Assembly: GCA_035235625.1 (NCBI GenBank)
Contig: CP141150.1
Location: forward strand, 29,590,756-29,654,755
Direction: 5' to 3'
Source of the DNA: Saururus chinensis
Taxonomy: Eukaryota; Streptophyta; Magnoliopsida; Piperales; Saururaceae
Length of the DNA: 64,000 nucleotides
Program-made: the position numbers and the translations under genes
The notes under the pieces: generated by a model
Seen by the model: only the letters and a program-made list of their open reading frames with translations
Databases searched by the model: none
What the model was told of the DNA's origin: nothing
Shown here: positions 21,987 to 33,644 of the stretch, one piece after another
Layout: the number at the start of each line of letters is the position of its first letter
How positions within the stretch are numbered: the first letter of the stretch is position 1

Positions 21987-22988
21987 TGAAGAGTGGCTGG
22001 ACCAGTGGAAGCACGGTGGGATGGGGGTGGCACACTAATCAAAAACAATCTTTACGATTAAACTATAACAATCATGCATAAAACCCAAATCAATGAGCAA
22101 TAAACATGTCCATTCAAATAGATCATGAAATTAAGAATACAAATCGGATCAAAAGCATACTGAACTGGGCTGTCCAGCCCTTGCACGGCCTCCAAGAGAT
22201 CAGCCCGCACACACCAATCTCAAGAAAAACAAGCCAATGAAAAAGGAGATTACCTCTATGTGTTGATCCTTCAAAAGCCCTCTTTCTTGGAAGTAAAACT
22301 CATCAAGATGGCACCCCTAGGCCCTCCTTTTCATGCACCGGCCAGCAAGGTAGTGTAGCCCTCTCATGCACCACGTCCAAGGGGAAAGAGAGGAGGAGAT
22401 GGGAAGCGGCCAGCAAGGTTTTCACAAGAAAAACCTAGAGAGGGGGCCGAACCACACGGGAGAGGGGGAGCCGAATTGAGAGAGGGAGAGGAGAGGAGTG
22501 GGGCGGCCTGATTAGGGCTTTTTTCCCTCTTCTTTCCCTTTAAATACCCCTCCTCCTTCCCCTAATAAAGCTGGGCCTAAGTTGGGCTTTGGGCTTTCCT
22601 CAAACAGGCCATTCCTATTGTGTTTACAGGCTTATATCAAGAAGGTCAGACATAACGGAAGCGGGCTCTGTCTTTTAGAGTTTGCGGAGGTCTGGATCCC
22701 CTGCACATGGCCAAGCCCGCGACAGGGTCGACCCCTTGCTAACCACAGGTCCCACCATCAACATATAATTCGCGCATCTGGGCCCCATAATGTGTTAATG
22801 CACGACCTAGTCGAATGCCTACTGTGTGTGTGACGTCAGCAGGTCCTAATAGAATTAGTGTAACGAAGGCACATGTAGGGTCAGCACAACTGCCCCCACC
22901 ACCCTTGGACCCCGTGGCCCGTACCGATTCACCCAAACCACAACAACATTAGACCAAACTAGGCCCGAGCCCATACCATGGTCCAACA
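21987..22988 (-). repeat. 3' LTR of copia element III
   Basis: 1002 bp, matching 40928-41933 throughout. The minus-strand TATA-like TATTTAAA lies at 22546-22539. The outer end is flanked by TSD AGGAT, and the inner end by the PPT. Confidence 0.93.
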
Positions 22989-23035
22989 TCCCCCACTATG
23001 GATGAACGGCTCATATGGTCCAACAACGACTTGCG

Positions 23036-23437
23036 CTAGTCCTGTCGAAGACCAATGCTATGAACGTGCTTAGAAAATAGATTCGTCATTAAGGCCTTAG
23101 TGAACAGATCTGCTAACATCTCAGTAGTAGAAAGATGACTCACAGTCACTTTTCCCCTCTGTAGCATGTCGAAGATGTAATAGTAATACACCTCAATGTG
23201 ATTACCCCTGGCACTGATCTCCCCATTTTTAAGTGTCGACATTGTTGCCAGATTATCACAATACATCTGGAAAGGAGCATCAGTCCAGTCTTCTAGACCC
23301 AATCTTATTAGAAACTCCTTTATCCATACTGCCTGGGAAGCTACAATATTGCATGCATAAAAGTCAGCTTCCATCGTAGACTTAAAAACACTCTTTTGTT
23401 TCTTGCATGCCCACGATATAGCTCCGCTTCCAAACAT
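23036..23437 (-). pseudogene. RNase H C-terminal part of copia element III
   Basis: An open 133-codon segment covering GAISWACKKQ, STMEADFYA and the ADLFTKAL tail typical of copia RNase H, ending just before the PPT. It is cut from its N-terminal half (ending SIAGYV at about 27990) by the 4.5-kb unit A. The two flanks rejoin at the TATCC target duplication, showing the break is insertional. The segment itself is well preserved, consistent with a young element. Confidence 0.9.
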
Positions 23438-23449
23438 GAAGACATATCC

Positions 23450-26400
23450 TGTAATGTCCCGGATTTTTATTACGATTTTTTGCTATTTTTTCTGATCAGG
23501 GACGGCGAGAAAATGTGACACTTCGGCGTATTTAGCTAGTATTCATACCCATAGAGTCGGGTGTCGGGTTCGTCATAGGCCATAGGCCGAGGCGTGCGTT
23601 TACGGCGCAAAAATTTGAGAGAGAATGAGACTGCAGAAGAGATAAGTGGAAGAAAGAAAAAAAAAAAGAAGGCTCGGGCTCGGGCTCGGCCGATCCCGAT
23701 CCAGAAGCGTCTGGACGACACCCCCTCCCCTTCATTCTGGAGGAGCACCGCCGGCAGGCCACCGGCCGACCTCGGCCAGGCGACAGCCAGGCCGCCTCCC
23801 TGACTCCGCCCCAGCCCGATTCGCCGCCCTTGTAAGCTCCTCCCCGGTTTGTCCTCTCACTGTGTATTTTGAATTGAGCCGCCGCCGTGTGCCGGCAAGG
23901 GCCGGCCGGACGCTAGAAGCTCCGCCCCGGCCCGGCGACGACAAGAGACCTTCTCTCCTGGCCTCCTGGGCCTCTCCTTTGCCATCCCACTCCTCTTCCC
24001 CTATGTGCTCTGTTTTTCACTGAACAGACGACGCCCCTCCGTTTTGGGCCTTGTAGCCGCCGGTGATGGTTGGCAGTGGTCAGCCGGCCACCGTGGGTTC
24101 TGCCCCGGCCTAGTGACGGCCAAGGACGGCCCCCAACCAATCGGCTCCACCTCCACCTCCTACCCTGCGTATTTTCCCTCCGCCCTGTGCTAATATTTGT
24201 TTCCGGTGGTTGGCTGTGGCTGGTTGGACTTCGTCCGGCCAGCCTCGACCCGGCGGCACTGGTGTAGCCACCTCAACCCAGCCCCACCCTGCTCCGGTCA
24301 CTCCTTGGTCCGGCGACGGCAATGGGCTACCCCTTGGGGCCCATCTCCGCCTCATCCCAAACCTGTCGACATGACCATTTTCCGGTCCTCTCATGATTGT
24401 CTGTGCCCATTTTGGGCTATTCTGACTGCTATTGCCAGCTAGACGCCGGACTTGACCCACCAAACCTTTGTTCGGCTTCTCTCCGGCCGGGCAATGATGG
24501 TGGATGTTTCCACCCCGCCCGGTTTAGCCTTCGTCCCCTCCGTTCCACTGGAATGAGATTTGTCGCCGCCGGTTGATGTGCTTGTCCACATAAACCAATC
24601 CTTTGCTCCTCACTATGCTATCTGTCCGACGTGTTGCCGCTGATTTTGGCCGTCACCTCTGGCCGGAGATAGCTCGTCTTGGCCGCTAGGGCCACGATAG
24701 AGCTAGCCAGAGCCGTTGGTAACCCCTACTCATCGTTGTGCCCCTAGGGTTTTTCACCCATTTTGGGCCACCGAGCATTGTTGGATGCCGAACACCTCTG
24801 GACCTGGTAGTTTGGCGGGTCTCAGCCTAGAGATGGCTGGCCGCCCTAGTGCGGCACCACCCCTCTTTTTCCAACATGAGTCACGCATCTCCTCTTTTGG
24901 TTATGTGTTTGACCGCGCTATAGAGAGCGCCATGTTTTGCCCTCTTACTGTCCTACTTCCACTGGACACCGTATGGCCTCTAGTCGGCCTACCTCGACAC
25001 GACAATGGCAAAGGCCGTCTTTGTTGGTCACCACCCTTGGGCATGGCCCTACTGCCCTTCCGAGTCTTGGGCTGACACCATCTAGCCCTCTCCCCTCCCT
25101 TTGGCCGCGTGTGCAAGTAGCCACGCATGCGGGTTAGGGTATTGGTGCCACTTTGGCGCCGCCCGACCGTCAGATGGCTCTGCCATCGTCTGGAGTTGAC
25201 ATCGGAGTCATCCATCACCTCTCCTCCATCCTTGAGTGTCGCCCACACCCTCAGCCCTTATATGGGCCCTGGTAAACACGAAATCAACGCCATTGGGTGT
25301 TGTCTACGGCCGATTTCGATGTATTGTAACCGGTTGAGTATGGTTCAACCACCGGTCGAATTTTAGTGTGTTCGCACCTGCCACTCGTTGGCACGACCTT
25401 CCTCCCGGCCACCCGTAGTGTGCAGCTGTGGATCGCGGATTTTCTGCATTGACATGAGTCACCCCTGTTTGGCCGTGCTAGTGCTTCCGGCATTTCTGAA
25501 ATCCTCGGGACAACAACTCTCTCTATTTGGCAATGCTTTTGGCCGCCAACTCCGCCATCGACGCCGCCACCGTCGTATGCTCGCCATCAAACGTCATGAT
25601 TACGAGGTAGGGGAGCTTTGAACTCGTAATTTCATGACAGCATGCTTTGAATGAGTAGCAGCATGCTAGGCTTGTATGATTCCATGTTTTGGATATTAAA
25701 TCATGGCATGTTTGCATGATGTAAGATAGTGAATTATGCCACATTGAGATACATGTAGGTATGTATGTGAGTTGTAAGCATGTTTTATGTATGTAGAATT
25801 TGTATGCGCTAGTGATGGCTAGCGAATATGTTAATGTGCTCCGTATGTGTATGATGTACGTGCTAGTGACGGCTAGCAATTGTGAGTAAGTTACGTATGT
25901 GGACTGTGTGGGCCGAGGTATGGGCGATGGATGGTAAGAGTGGTAAGGGTTTGGTACGAAGTTGGATGTGGATGTGTAAGCGTGTGACAAAAGACGGTAG
26001 ACGTAAGTGTGATAGGCGAGGAATGGAGCAGATCGGTTTGGAGTGTATGTCAGGGGTTTAGTAAGTAAGAAGACTTAGGCTTGGAGCCTTATGGGGGTTT
26101 GTTAGACAGTACGAGTAAGCATAATTGTACAAGCATAATGTACAAATTATGAAGTGAAAAGTAAGTATAATAAGTGAGGTATTAAGTAAGAGGATGATAA
26201 TAGGGATCTGCTGTGAGGAGCTCAGTTTGACGATATAAGATGTTTGGACCGTAAGGTGGATGTCAGAGGCTGTATGATTATGTAAGGATTTGTGTACGGT
26301 GAGCTATGTTGTGATTTGGATGGGTTAAGTGAAGTTTGCTGCCTCGACGAACTAGGGTTTCGATTGGGCTCAGCTTCGGTTTGATCAGTCGAGGACTGAG

Positions 26401-27982
26401 AGTTTGTGTGGCATAATTATACCACATAATTTACTTAATTCAAACTTGAATTATAAGAAAGCTAATGATAGCGTTGTGAGTTTGAGACCTGATGGTTCGA
26501 CGGATTAAGTTCTGTATTTGAGCTCGCCGATAATGAGTCTAGTACTTCTTGTGTCTTGCCATGGTGGTTATCCTGCGGGATTTTGTCTGTGTGCTATATA
26601 GAGCACCGGACGTCTGATGCTCTATGGAGAGCGATGTATGCTTTGTTTTGGTCTGTGTGCTGTATAAGCCTAGACGTTTGATGCTCTGTTGAGAGCGCTG
26701 TATGATTTCCACCTAAGAGTCGCACTGTATGATTCTGCCCAAGAGTGGCATTGGCACTATAAGACCCATTATGGTGGGCAATTGTATGGCACTATAAGAC
26801 CCCTTATGTGTGGGCAATTATATGACTCTTTATGTGGGTGTATGTTTGCGCGCTCAGGTAAGTAGTATCATGGATCTACTCTTACCTGTTTGATCCTGTG
26901 CCCCATGAGCATAGGTGTGCCTTACCTTCGGAAAAGTCCATGGCGTTTAGTCACTCCCTGGAGGTTAAGGTGATGCCCTAGTGACATTCTTTTCCTATTC
27001 AACGCCGGAGCTTATTAGTTGTAATGAGCTTCAGTGGTCGATAGTATGTATACGACTGCAAGAGTAAGAGTAAGAGTATGAGTACGATTGTAAGAGTATG
27101 AGCATGATTGTAAGATGATGATACAAGTAAGATTGTAAGTGTATGTTTGAGCAAGACTGTAAGAGTATGGTTCTGAGCAAGACAGTAAGAGTATGACTGT
27201 ACGAGTAAGGTTGTACGAGTAAGTGTAAGATTGTACGAGTAAGGTCGTACAAGTACGTGTAAGTTGTATGAGTAAGCGTATGATGGTACTAGTATGTTTG
27301 TAAGACCTTGATTAAGGGTGTTTGTATGAGTTTGGTTTCATGGTATGCTACGCATGATTAGTTGCATATGAGCATAATTGTTATACGTTGTTATCTGCTT
27401 CATGTTTGAGTTGCATGAACGCATGTATTTTATGAACTTATTGAGTTCATTGTTTGGGATTCCCCTACTGGGTATTTTCCTACTGAGTATGAAAATACTC
27501 ACCCTACTATTTTTAGCCCCGTGGTTCGAGAGGCTTTTGCAGGTTGTGTTGGAGAGCTCCGGGAGATGGATACTTGTTTCTGAGGTGGATCATTTCCCTT
27601 TTGATTCAGGTATACTTGACTCACTTCGAGTATCTTTTGTGCCACGATCTGATGTATTGCGTGAGATGAGATTTAAATGTTTATACCTTCCGGACTTTTA
27701 GTTTGGATCAGAAAGTAGACTGTTATGGGACTTGTACTCGGGGACGCCTGGGAGTTATTTGTATTTTAAAAATCCATGATCATGGTAATTTAGTTGTACG
27801 TATGTTTTCGAGTAGCGCTTGAGGATATTTGATTTGGCAGTACGATGTTTAACCGTATGATGTTTTAAATTATAAACTGTTTATACAAGTTTTGATTTCG
27901 TTATTTTCCTCCGATTTATAGTTGAAAAAAAATAATTTCCGTGAATATTAAGGAAAATGTATTAAAAATCTCGGGCATTACA
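23450..27982 (+). mobile_element. LTR-like unit A (giant solo LTR or non-autonomous LTR element)
   Basis: 4533 bp beginning TGTAATGTCCCGG and ending CGGGCATTACA, with TG/CA termini that are inverted repeats of one another. A perfect 5-bp target duplication TATCC (23445-23449, 27983-27987) marks integrase-type insertion. No gag-pol domain, PBS or PPT is visible. The first 2.1 kb are GC-rich and non-coding. The central part carries minisatellite-like repeats (26580-26850 and 27047-27290). Units B (33645-39493) and C (48790-about 51990) are the same family in the other orientation. A single LTR of a Ty3/gypsy element with exceptionally long LTRs is my best reading. Confidence 0.82.
27047..27290 (+). 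repeat. degenerate minisatellite of unit A (GTACGAGTAAG type)
   Basis: Short units alternating between AAGAGTAAGAG, TACGAGTAAG and ATTGTAAGAGTATGAG. Reverse-complement equivalents occur in unit B (about 35090-35210) and unit C (about 49470-49680) at the same relative place, so the array is a family character. It produces spurious Tyr/Ser-rich ORFs. Confidence 0.8.
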
Positions 27983-29100
27983 TATCCAGCAATGGATTTC
28001 CTGTCATCTGGATCCCCCACATAGTCTGAATCACTATATCTAGCCAATGACAAACTTTTCGCCTGATAGGTGAGTTTTAAACTCTTAGACCCTAATAGAT
28101 ACTGAAATACCCTCTTCACTGCTTGCCAGTGCTGAAGACCAAGGTCTGCTTGGTAATGACTTAACAAGTTTACCACAAAACTCAAATCAAGTTGTGTACA
28201 AGTCATGGCATACATCAAGCTGTCAATAACCTGTGCATATGGCACTGACTCCATCCGGAGTCGATCTTCCTCAATCCGAGGAGCCATACTCTTAGACAAC
28301 ACCATACCCTTGTAAATAGGGGACTCAATGGTTTTCCAACCAATGACATTGAAGTGTTTGAGAACGCTTTCTATGTATGACTCTTGAGATATACTAAGCT
28401 TCCTAACCTTTCTATCTCTGTCAATTTTCACCCCGAGGATGTAGGATGTCTCACCCATGTCTTTCATCTCAAACTGGGTTTTGAGTCATTCCTTTAAACT
28501 GACTATCATACTTAGGTCATTCCCCATCAATAGTATGTCATCTACATACAATGACAATATCATATACCTAGCCCCATCCCGGAAGGTATAAACACAATGA
28601 TCGTGTTCGTTCACTATAAACCCATGCTCACTAATCACCTTGTGAAAAGTGAAGTATCATTGCCTCAGAGATTGTTTAAGGCCATACAATGATTTTATGA
28701 GCTTGCACACCTTGTGTTCCTCTCCAGGAACTATGAAACCCTCAGGGTGTTCCATGTAAATCTCCTCCTCTAAATCTCCATTTAGGAAGGCAGTCTTTAC
28801 ATCTATCTGGTGTAGTTCTAAATCATAGTAAGTAACGCATGCTAAGAGACATCTAATCGAGTCAAATCTTGACACCAGTGAGTATGTCTCTTTAAAGTCC
28901 ATCCCATATACTTGGGTGAACCCTTCAGCCACTAATCTCGTTTTGTACTTATCTATAGACCCATCAGCCTTAAGCTTTTTTTTGAAAATCCATTTACATC
29001 CAATGGGCTTTCACCCTTCAAGTGGATCCACTATCTCTCAGACCTTGTTCTTTAGGATAGAGTCCATCTCTTCTTGAACAGCAACCTGCCATTCTTAAGC
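27983..29100 (-). pseudogene. reverse transcriptase and RNase H N-terminus of copia element III
   Basis: RT from about 29100 down: EGFTQVYGMDF, DVKTAFLNGDLEEEIYME and the catalytic YVDD (28548-28537), then KDMGETSYILGVKI and the RNase H start YSDSDYVGDPDDRKSIAGY. ORF breaks occur near 28656 and 28470, so at least a stop or frameshift separates the fingers and palm from the thumb. Catalytic residues are intact. It is interrupted 3' by unit A at about 27988. Confidence 0.9.
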
Positions 29101-30170
29101 GTTTGGAAGACTTAAAGTTTGCTCAAGGGTAATCGGGTCATATAGAATGGGTTCATCTAACGTGACGTTGCCTTCCTCTAACATTGTATAAAAGTCCCTC
29201 AACAATGTTGAAGGTCTTCTTTCCGTCAATGTCATGGGTTCTGGTTCAGTTTGGTTTTGATCTGATCCAATTACTTCCTCTGGGGAAGTGCTAGGACCAG
29301 CCTCTTTAACCACCTCGAATAAATCAACTCTTTTGTTATGTATTCTAGGGTTTAATTCGTCATCAAAGAAATAAGCATCTCTAGACTCAATTACTCCCAC
29401 TATCCCATCCGTGTGGTAAACCACGAATCGGTACCCCTTAGAGTGGTCACAATAACGAATAAAGTTGCACTTTATGGTCTTGGGGTCTAGCTTTCACCTA
29501 TGCTGGTCAAGCACCTTTACGTGCGCCCTAGACCCCCACAATCTAAGATGCCCTAAGTTCGGACGTTGACCCATCCATAACTCATAAGGTGTCCATTGGA
29601 CTACCTTTGTTGGTACATGATTTACGATGTACACGACGGTGTCTAAAGCCTCACCCCAGAAGTTGGTTATTAACTCAGAGTGATTTAACATGGATCTTAC
29701 CATGTTCGTAAATGTCCTATTACGCCTTTCTGCCACTCCATTTTGTTGTGGAGTGTACGGTAGGGTGTACTGATGAATTATTCCCTTATCAATACAGTAG
29801 TCTTTAAACAGGTTAGAGGTGTACTCGCCACCCCTGTCAGTCCTCGGGATTTTTACTTTCCTGCCTAACTAAGTCTCTACCTCCACTTTAAATTCCTTGA
29901 ATTTATCTAAGGCATCAGACTTCCTATTTATTAAATACATGTACCCATATCTTGAATAGTCATCTATGAACGTAATGAAATATGTCATCCCTCTATGGGT
30001 CTGAACATTCAGGGGCCCACAGATGTCAGAATGCACCACCCCTAAGAGTTCATTTGCCTTTTGTCCCTTTTGGAAGAATTGTCTGCTCATCTTTCCCGAC
30101 ATGAAGGTCTTGGGATATTTTGGGTAACAACCCAACGTTTGACATCCTATGTATCTTATCTACATTCACA
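29095..30170 (-). pseudogene. integrase and post-integrase region of copia element III
   Basis: Integrase core fragment 30135-29869 (VHSDICGPLN, FITFIDDYSRYGYMYL), then 29736-29494 with [16 protein letters not shown] and WTPYELWMG, followed by the linker 29424-29095 rich in Glu and Pro before RT. In-frame stops separate the three segments. Near 29480 one break lies within the linker. Confidence 0.88.
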
Positions 30171-30192
30171 TGACACAAATGCATATGCCACA

Positions 30193-30832
30193 CTAGGGCA
30201 TCACCACAAACATTACAATACACTCAGAAGCACTTATTTCATTAGATTTAGAAGAGTTCATTACATTTAGGCAATATAAGCCATCAACTAAAGAAGCAGT
30301 AAATAACACAGTCTCACCCTTGCCCACAGTAGCCTTACTCCCCTTGAACCTAACCTCAAACCCCTTCTTTGTCAGAACGGGGATTGAGATCAGGTTCCTC
30401 CTGATGGAGGGAGCAAAGAGTATATCAGTTAGGACTAGGGTAGACCCATCCTTTAGGGGAATCCTGTAGTTCCCCATAGCCTCTACCCCGCAGTATATGT
30501 TGTTGCCCATGAAGACTTTGTTCCGGCTAGGCATCAGGTTGACCATATCTCCCCTGGTTCCCCTGGAGTGGGAAACATGCATTGTAGCTCCTGAGTCCAG
30601 CCACCAAATCTTCTCCTTGATGTCAGCAATCATCACTTCAGAGACAACACACACAATCTCCTTACTCTTGCCCTTGTTGTCATTGCTTGAATAGTCATCT
30701 TTTTGGGGACAGTTAGCCTTGAAGTGGCCCACCTAGCCACACTTGAAACATGCAACTTTGGGTTTGTCATTCCATTTTCCAGTGCCCTTGTTCTGAGGCT
30801 TCTTTCCCTTCTTCAAAACTTTATTGTTAGAG
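30193..30832 (-). pseudogene. gag zinc knuckle and protease of copia element III
   Basis: CCHC knuckle at 30750-30709 with all Cys and His present but an in-frame TAG between the second Cys and the His. The protease follows in an open 179-codon segment with WWLDSGATMHVS as active-site loop and a typical ILFAPSIRRNLIS stretch. The gag linker upstream is rich in Lys and Gly and is broken at 30833 by a CACTA element. Confidence 0.9.
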
Positions 30833-32298
30833 CACTACAACAAAAAAGACTATTAGCGATGCATAATTTATGCATCGCTAATAGTCCCATAAACGTTGCT
30901 AATGACTATTAGCAACGTATAATAAACGTAGCTATAAGCGTAGAAAAAATTGTCGTCACTATTACCAATTCGCGACATATAACTAAAAGCATCGCTAATA
31001 AGGCGTATTAGCGACGTATAGTTATGCGTCGCTAATAATAACTTATTAGCAACACATAATTTCTTACGTCGCTAATGACAAGCTATTAGTGACGCTTGTT
31101 TATGCTAATAGAAAAAGTATTTTTAAAAAAAAAATAAAAATAACTTATTAGTGACATATATTTAAAGTGTCGCTAATAAGTCATTATTAGCAACGTTTTT
31201 AAAAAAATGGAGGCGCGGTAAAGATGGAGGAGGGGGCCAGGGTTAGTTATAGGCAACGAGCGAAATTTTGCTCGTGTCATTTTTTTATTTAAAAAATGAC
31301 ATTAGCGACACTCACAGTGAGCGTCGCTATTACTACATATATCAACGACGTATAATTTATACGTCTCTAATACAACATAGTATTAGCGACCTATAAATAT
31401 ATAAGTTGCTAATACAACATAGTATTAGCAGCGTATACATATATACGTCGCTAATACTCCTATTTTTTTTAAAAAAAATCATATCTCATCCCCTCTCTCT
31501 TCCCTCTCCTCTCCTCTCTCTCCTCCCTCTCTCCTCTAATTTAAATTTTTTTAAAAAAATTTATTCGTTAAATTAATTTTAGAATATTAATGTTTTTTAA
31601 AAAAAACATATTAGCAACGTATAATGATATACGTCTCAAATATTTATACTAATAGCAAAGTATAAAAGTATGTCGCTATTAGTATGTATTTTAATTTTAA
31701 TTTTTTATTTTAAAAATATAAAAATTAATTAAAAATCGTATAAAAGTATACTCTCCTCTCTCTCTCCTCCCTCACCTCTCTCTCTCTCTTCCCTCCTCTC
31801 TCTCTCTTCCCTCCCCTCTCTCTCTCTCTCTCTCCTTCTCCTCTCTCTCTCTCTCTCTCTCCCTCTCCTCTCTCTCCTCCCTCTCCTCTCCCTCTCCTCT
31901 CTCTCCTCGCTCTCCTCTCCCTCTCCTCTCCTCTCTCTCCTCTAATTTCAATTTTTTAAGATTTTTTATTTGTTAAAATTAATTTTAAAATATTTAAAAA
32001 ATTAAAAGAAATCATATTAGTGATGTATAATATTATACGTTGCTAATACTTATACTAATAGCGACGTATAAAATTATACATCACTATTAGTATGTATTTT
32101 AATTTTAATTTTTTATTTTAAAAATAAAAAAATTAATTAATTTTTTTTTAAAAATCAAAATAAAATTACTCCCCCTCTCATCTCTCTCCTCCCTCTCCTC
32201 CCTCACCTCTCTCTCTCCTCCCTCACCTCTCTCTCTTCCCTCCTCTCTCTCTCTTCCCTCCCCTCTCTCTCTCCCTCTTCCTCTCCCTCTCCCTGTCC

Positions 32299-32340
<42 letters not shown>

Positions 32341-33465
32341 CTCTCTCTCTCTCCCTCCCTCTCCTCTCTCTCCCTCTCCTCCCTCTCCTCTCTCTCTCTC
32401 TCTCCCTCTCCTCTCTCTCTCCCTCTCCTCTCCTCTCTCTCCTCCCTCTCCTCTCTCTGTCCCTCTCCTCTCTCTCTCCCTCTCTTCTCCTCTCTCTCCT
32501 CCCTCTCCTCTCCTCTCCTCCTTCTCCTCACTCTCTCTCCTCTCTCCCTATACACTATCTCTCCTCTAATTTAAATTTTTTAAGATTTTTTATTTTTTAA
32601 AATTAATTTTAAATTTTTTAAAAAAAATTAAAAGAAATCATATTAGCAACGTATATTATTATACATCTCTAATATGTCACGTATTATTGACATATAATGA
32701 TATACGTCATGAATACTTATACTAATAGCAATGTATAAACATATACGTCGCTATTAGTTTGTATTTTAATTTTAATTTTTTATTTTAAAATTTAATAAAA
32801 AAATTTAAAATAATTAAAATAAAATTACTCTCCCTCTCCTCTCTCTTCTCCCTCTCCGCTCTCTCTCTCCCTCTCCTCTCTTTCTCTCTCTCCTCTCTCC
32901 CCTCTCTCTATCTCTCCTCTCCCCCCTCTCCCCTCTCCCTCTCTCTCTCTCTCCCTCTCCTCTCTTTCTCTCTCCCTCCCCTCTAATTTCAATTTTTTTA
33001 TGATATTTTATTTTTAAAAATTAATTTTAAAAATAAAAAAATGAAATGAAATAAATCTTATTAGCGATGTATAGATATGTATGTCGTTAATACTTATACT
33101 ATTAGCGACGTATATTTCTATACGTCGCTAAAAGTTTTTATTTTATTTTTTAGTTTTATTATAATTAATAAATATGAACGACACTTCTTCTACGCGTCGC
33201 TAATAATTATAATTTTTTTCTTTTTTATCTAAAATATATAGCTTTTAGCGACGTTTATATAAAGCGTCGCAAATAGGTCAACTTTTAGCGACGCTTATAA
33301 TAAAGTGTCGCTAATATCTGACTATTAGCGACCTATATATTTATTCGTCGCTAATAGTTGAATTTATTGCGACACCTTTTTATACGTCGCAAATAGTTGT
33401 TTTTAGTGACTCTTGATTTTGCGTTGCTAATAAATATGTCGTTAATACTACATTTTGTTGTAGTG
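30833..33465. mobile_element. CACTA (En/Spm) non-autonomous element
   Basis: Terminal inverted repeats CACTACAACAAAA (30833-30845) and TTTTGTTGTAGTG (33453-33465). A 3-bp target duplication GAG lies at 30830-30832 and 33466-33468. Subterminal regions are packed with short inverted motifs of the TTAGCGACG / CGTCGCTAA type. The interior is four macro-repeats built around polypyrimidine tracts (see separate entry). No transposase is present, so mobilisation would need a CACTA transposase in trans. It inserted into the gag linker of copia element III. Confidence 0.93.
31608..33140. repeat. four macro-repeats with CT-rich tracts inside CACTA element
   Basis: Units start at about 31608, 32007, 32639 and 33057. 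Each starts with paired GCGACGTATA-type motifs, then a T-rich stretch (TTTTAATTTTAATTTTTTATTT). The first three continue into a (CTCTCC)n tract and a TAATTTAAATTTTTTAAG-like spacer; the fourth is truncated after the T-rich part. CT tracts occupy about 31745-31950, 32170-32560 and 32830-32990. Unit length varies mainly with the CT tract. The tracts explain the Arg/Glu-only ORF at 32223-32555. Confidence 0.8.
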
Positions 33466-33644
33466 GAGGGACGAGACCCTTATCCACCTTTCATGCCTCC
33501 ATCAGAGTTCTGTTCCAGGTTGGCAGTAGCACTACCCCCAGAAGCCTTCACATGGTTCTTCCTTTCTTACTCGAGCCTTAGCTTGGCAGTCAAAGCCTCC
33601 ATTGTGATTTTCTTGTCACTTATATTCAAATAGACCACCACACT
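33466..33644 (-). pseudogene. middle gag fragment of copia element III
   Basis: Short gag piece between the CACTA element and unit B, reading on the minus strand NISDKKITMEALTAKLRLE then a stop. It links gag upstream (39499-40007) to the zinc-knuckle region, confirming that both insertions hit one continuous gene. Confidence 0.78.

Noticed and set aside
23532..25621. Many overlapping GC-rich ORFs on both strands
   Set aside because: They lie in the GC-rich arm of unit A, overlap one another in all frames, are low-complexity (Pro, Arg, Gly) and none is maintained in unit B or C.
32223..32555. 110-codon minus-strand ORF made almost only of Arg, Glu and Gly
   Set aside because: It is the translation of the CT/GA simple repeat inside the CACTA element.
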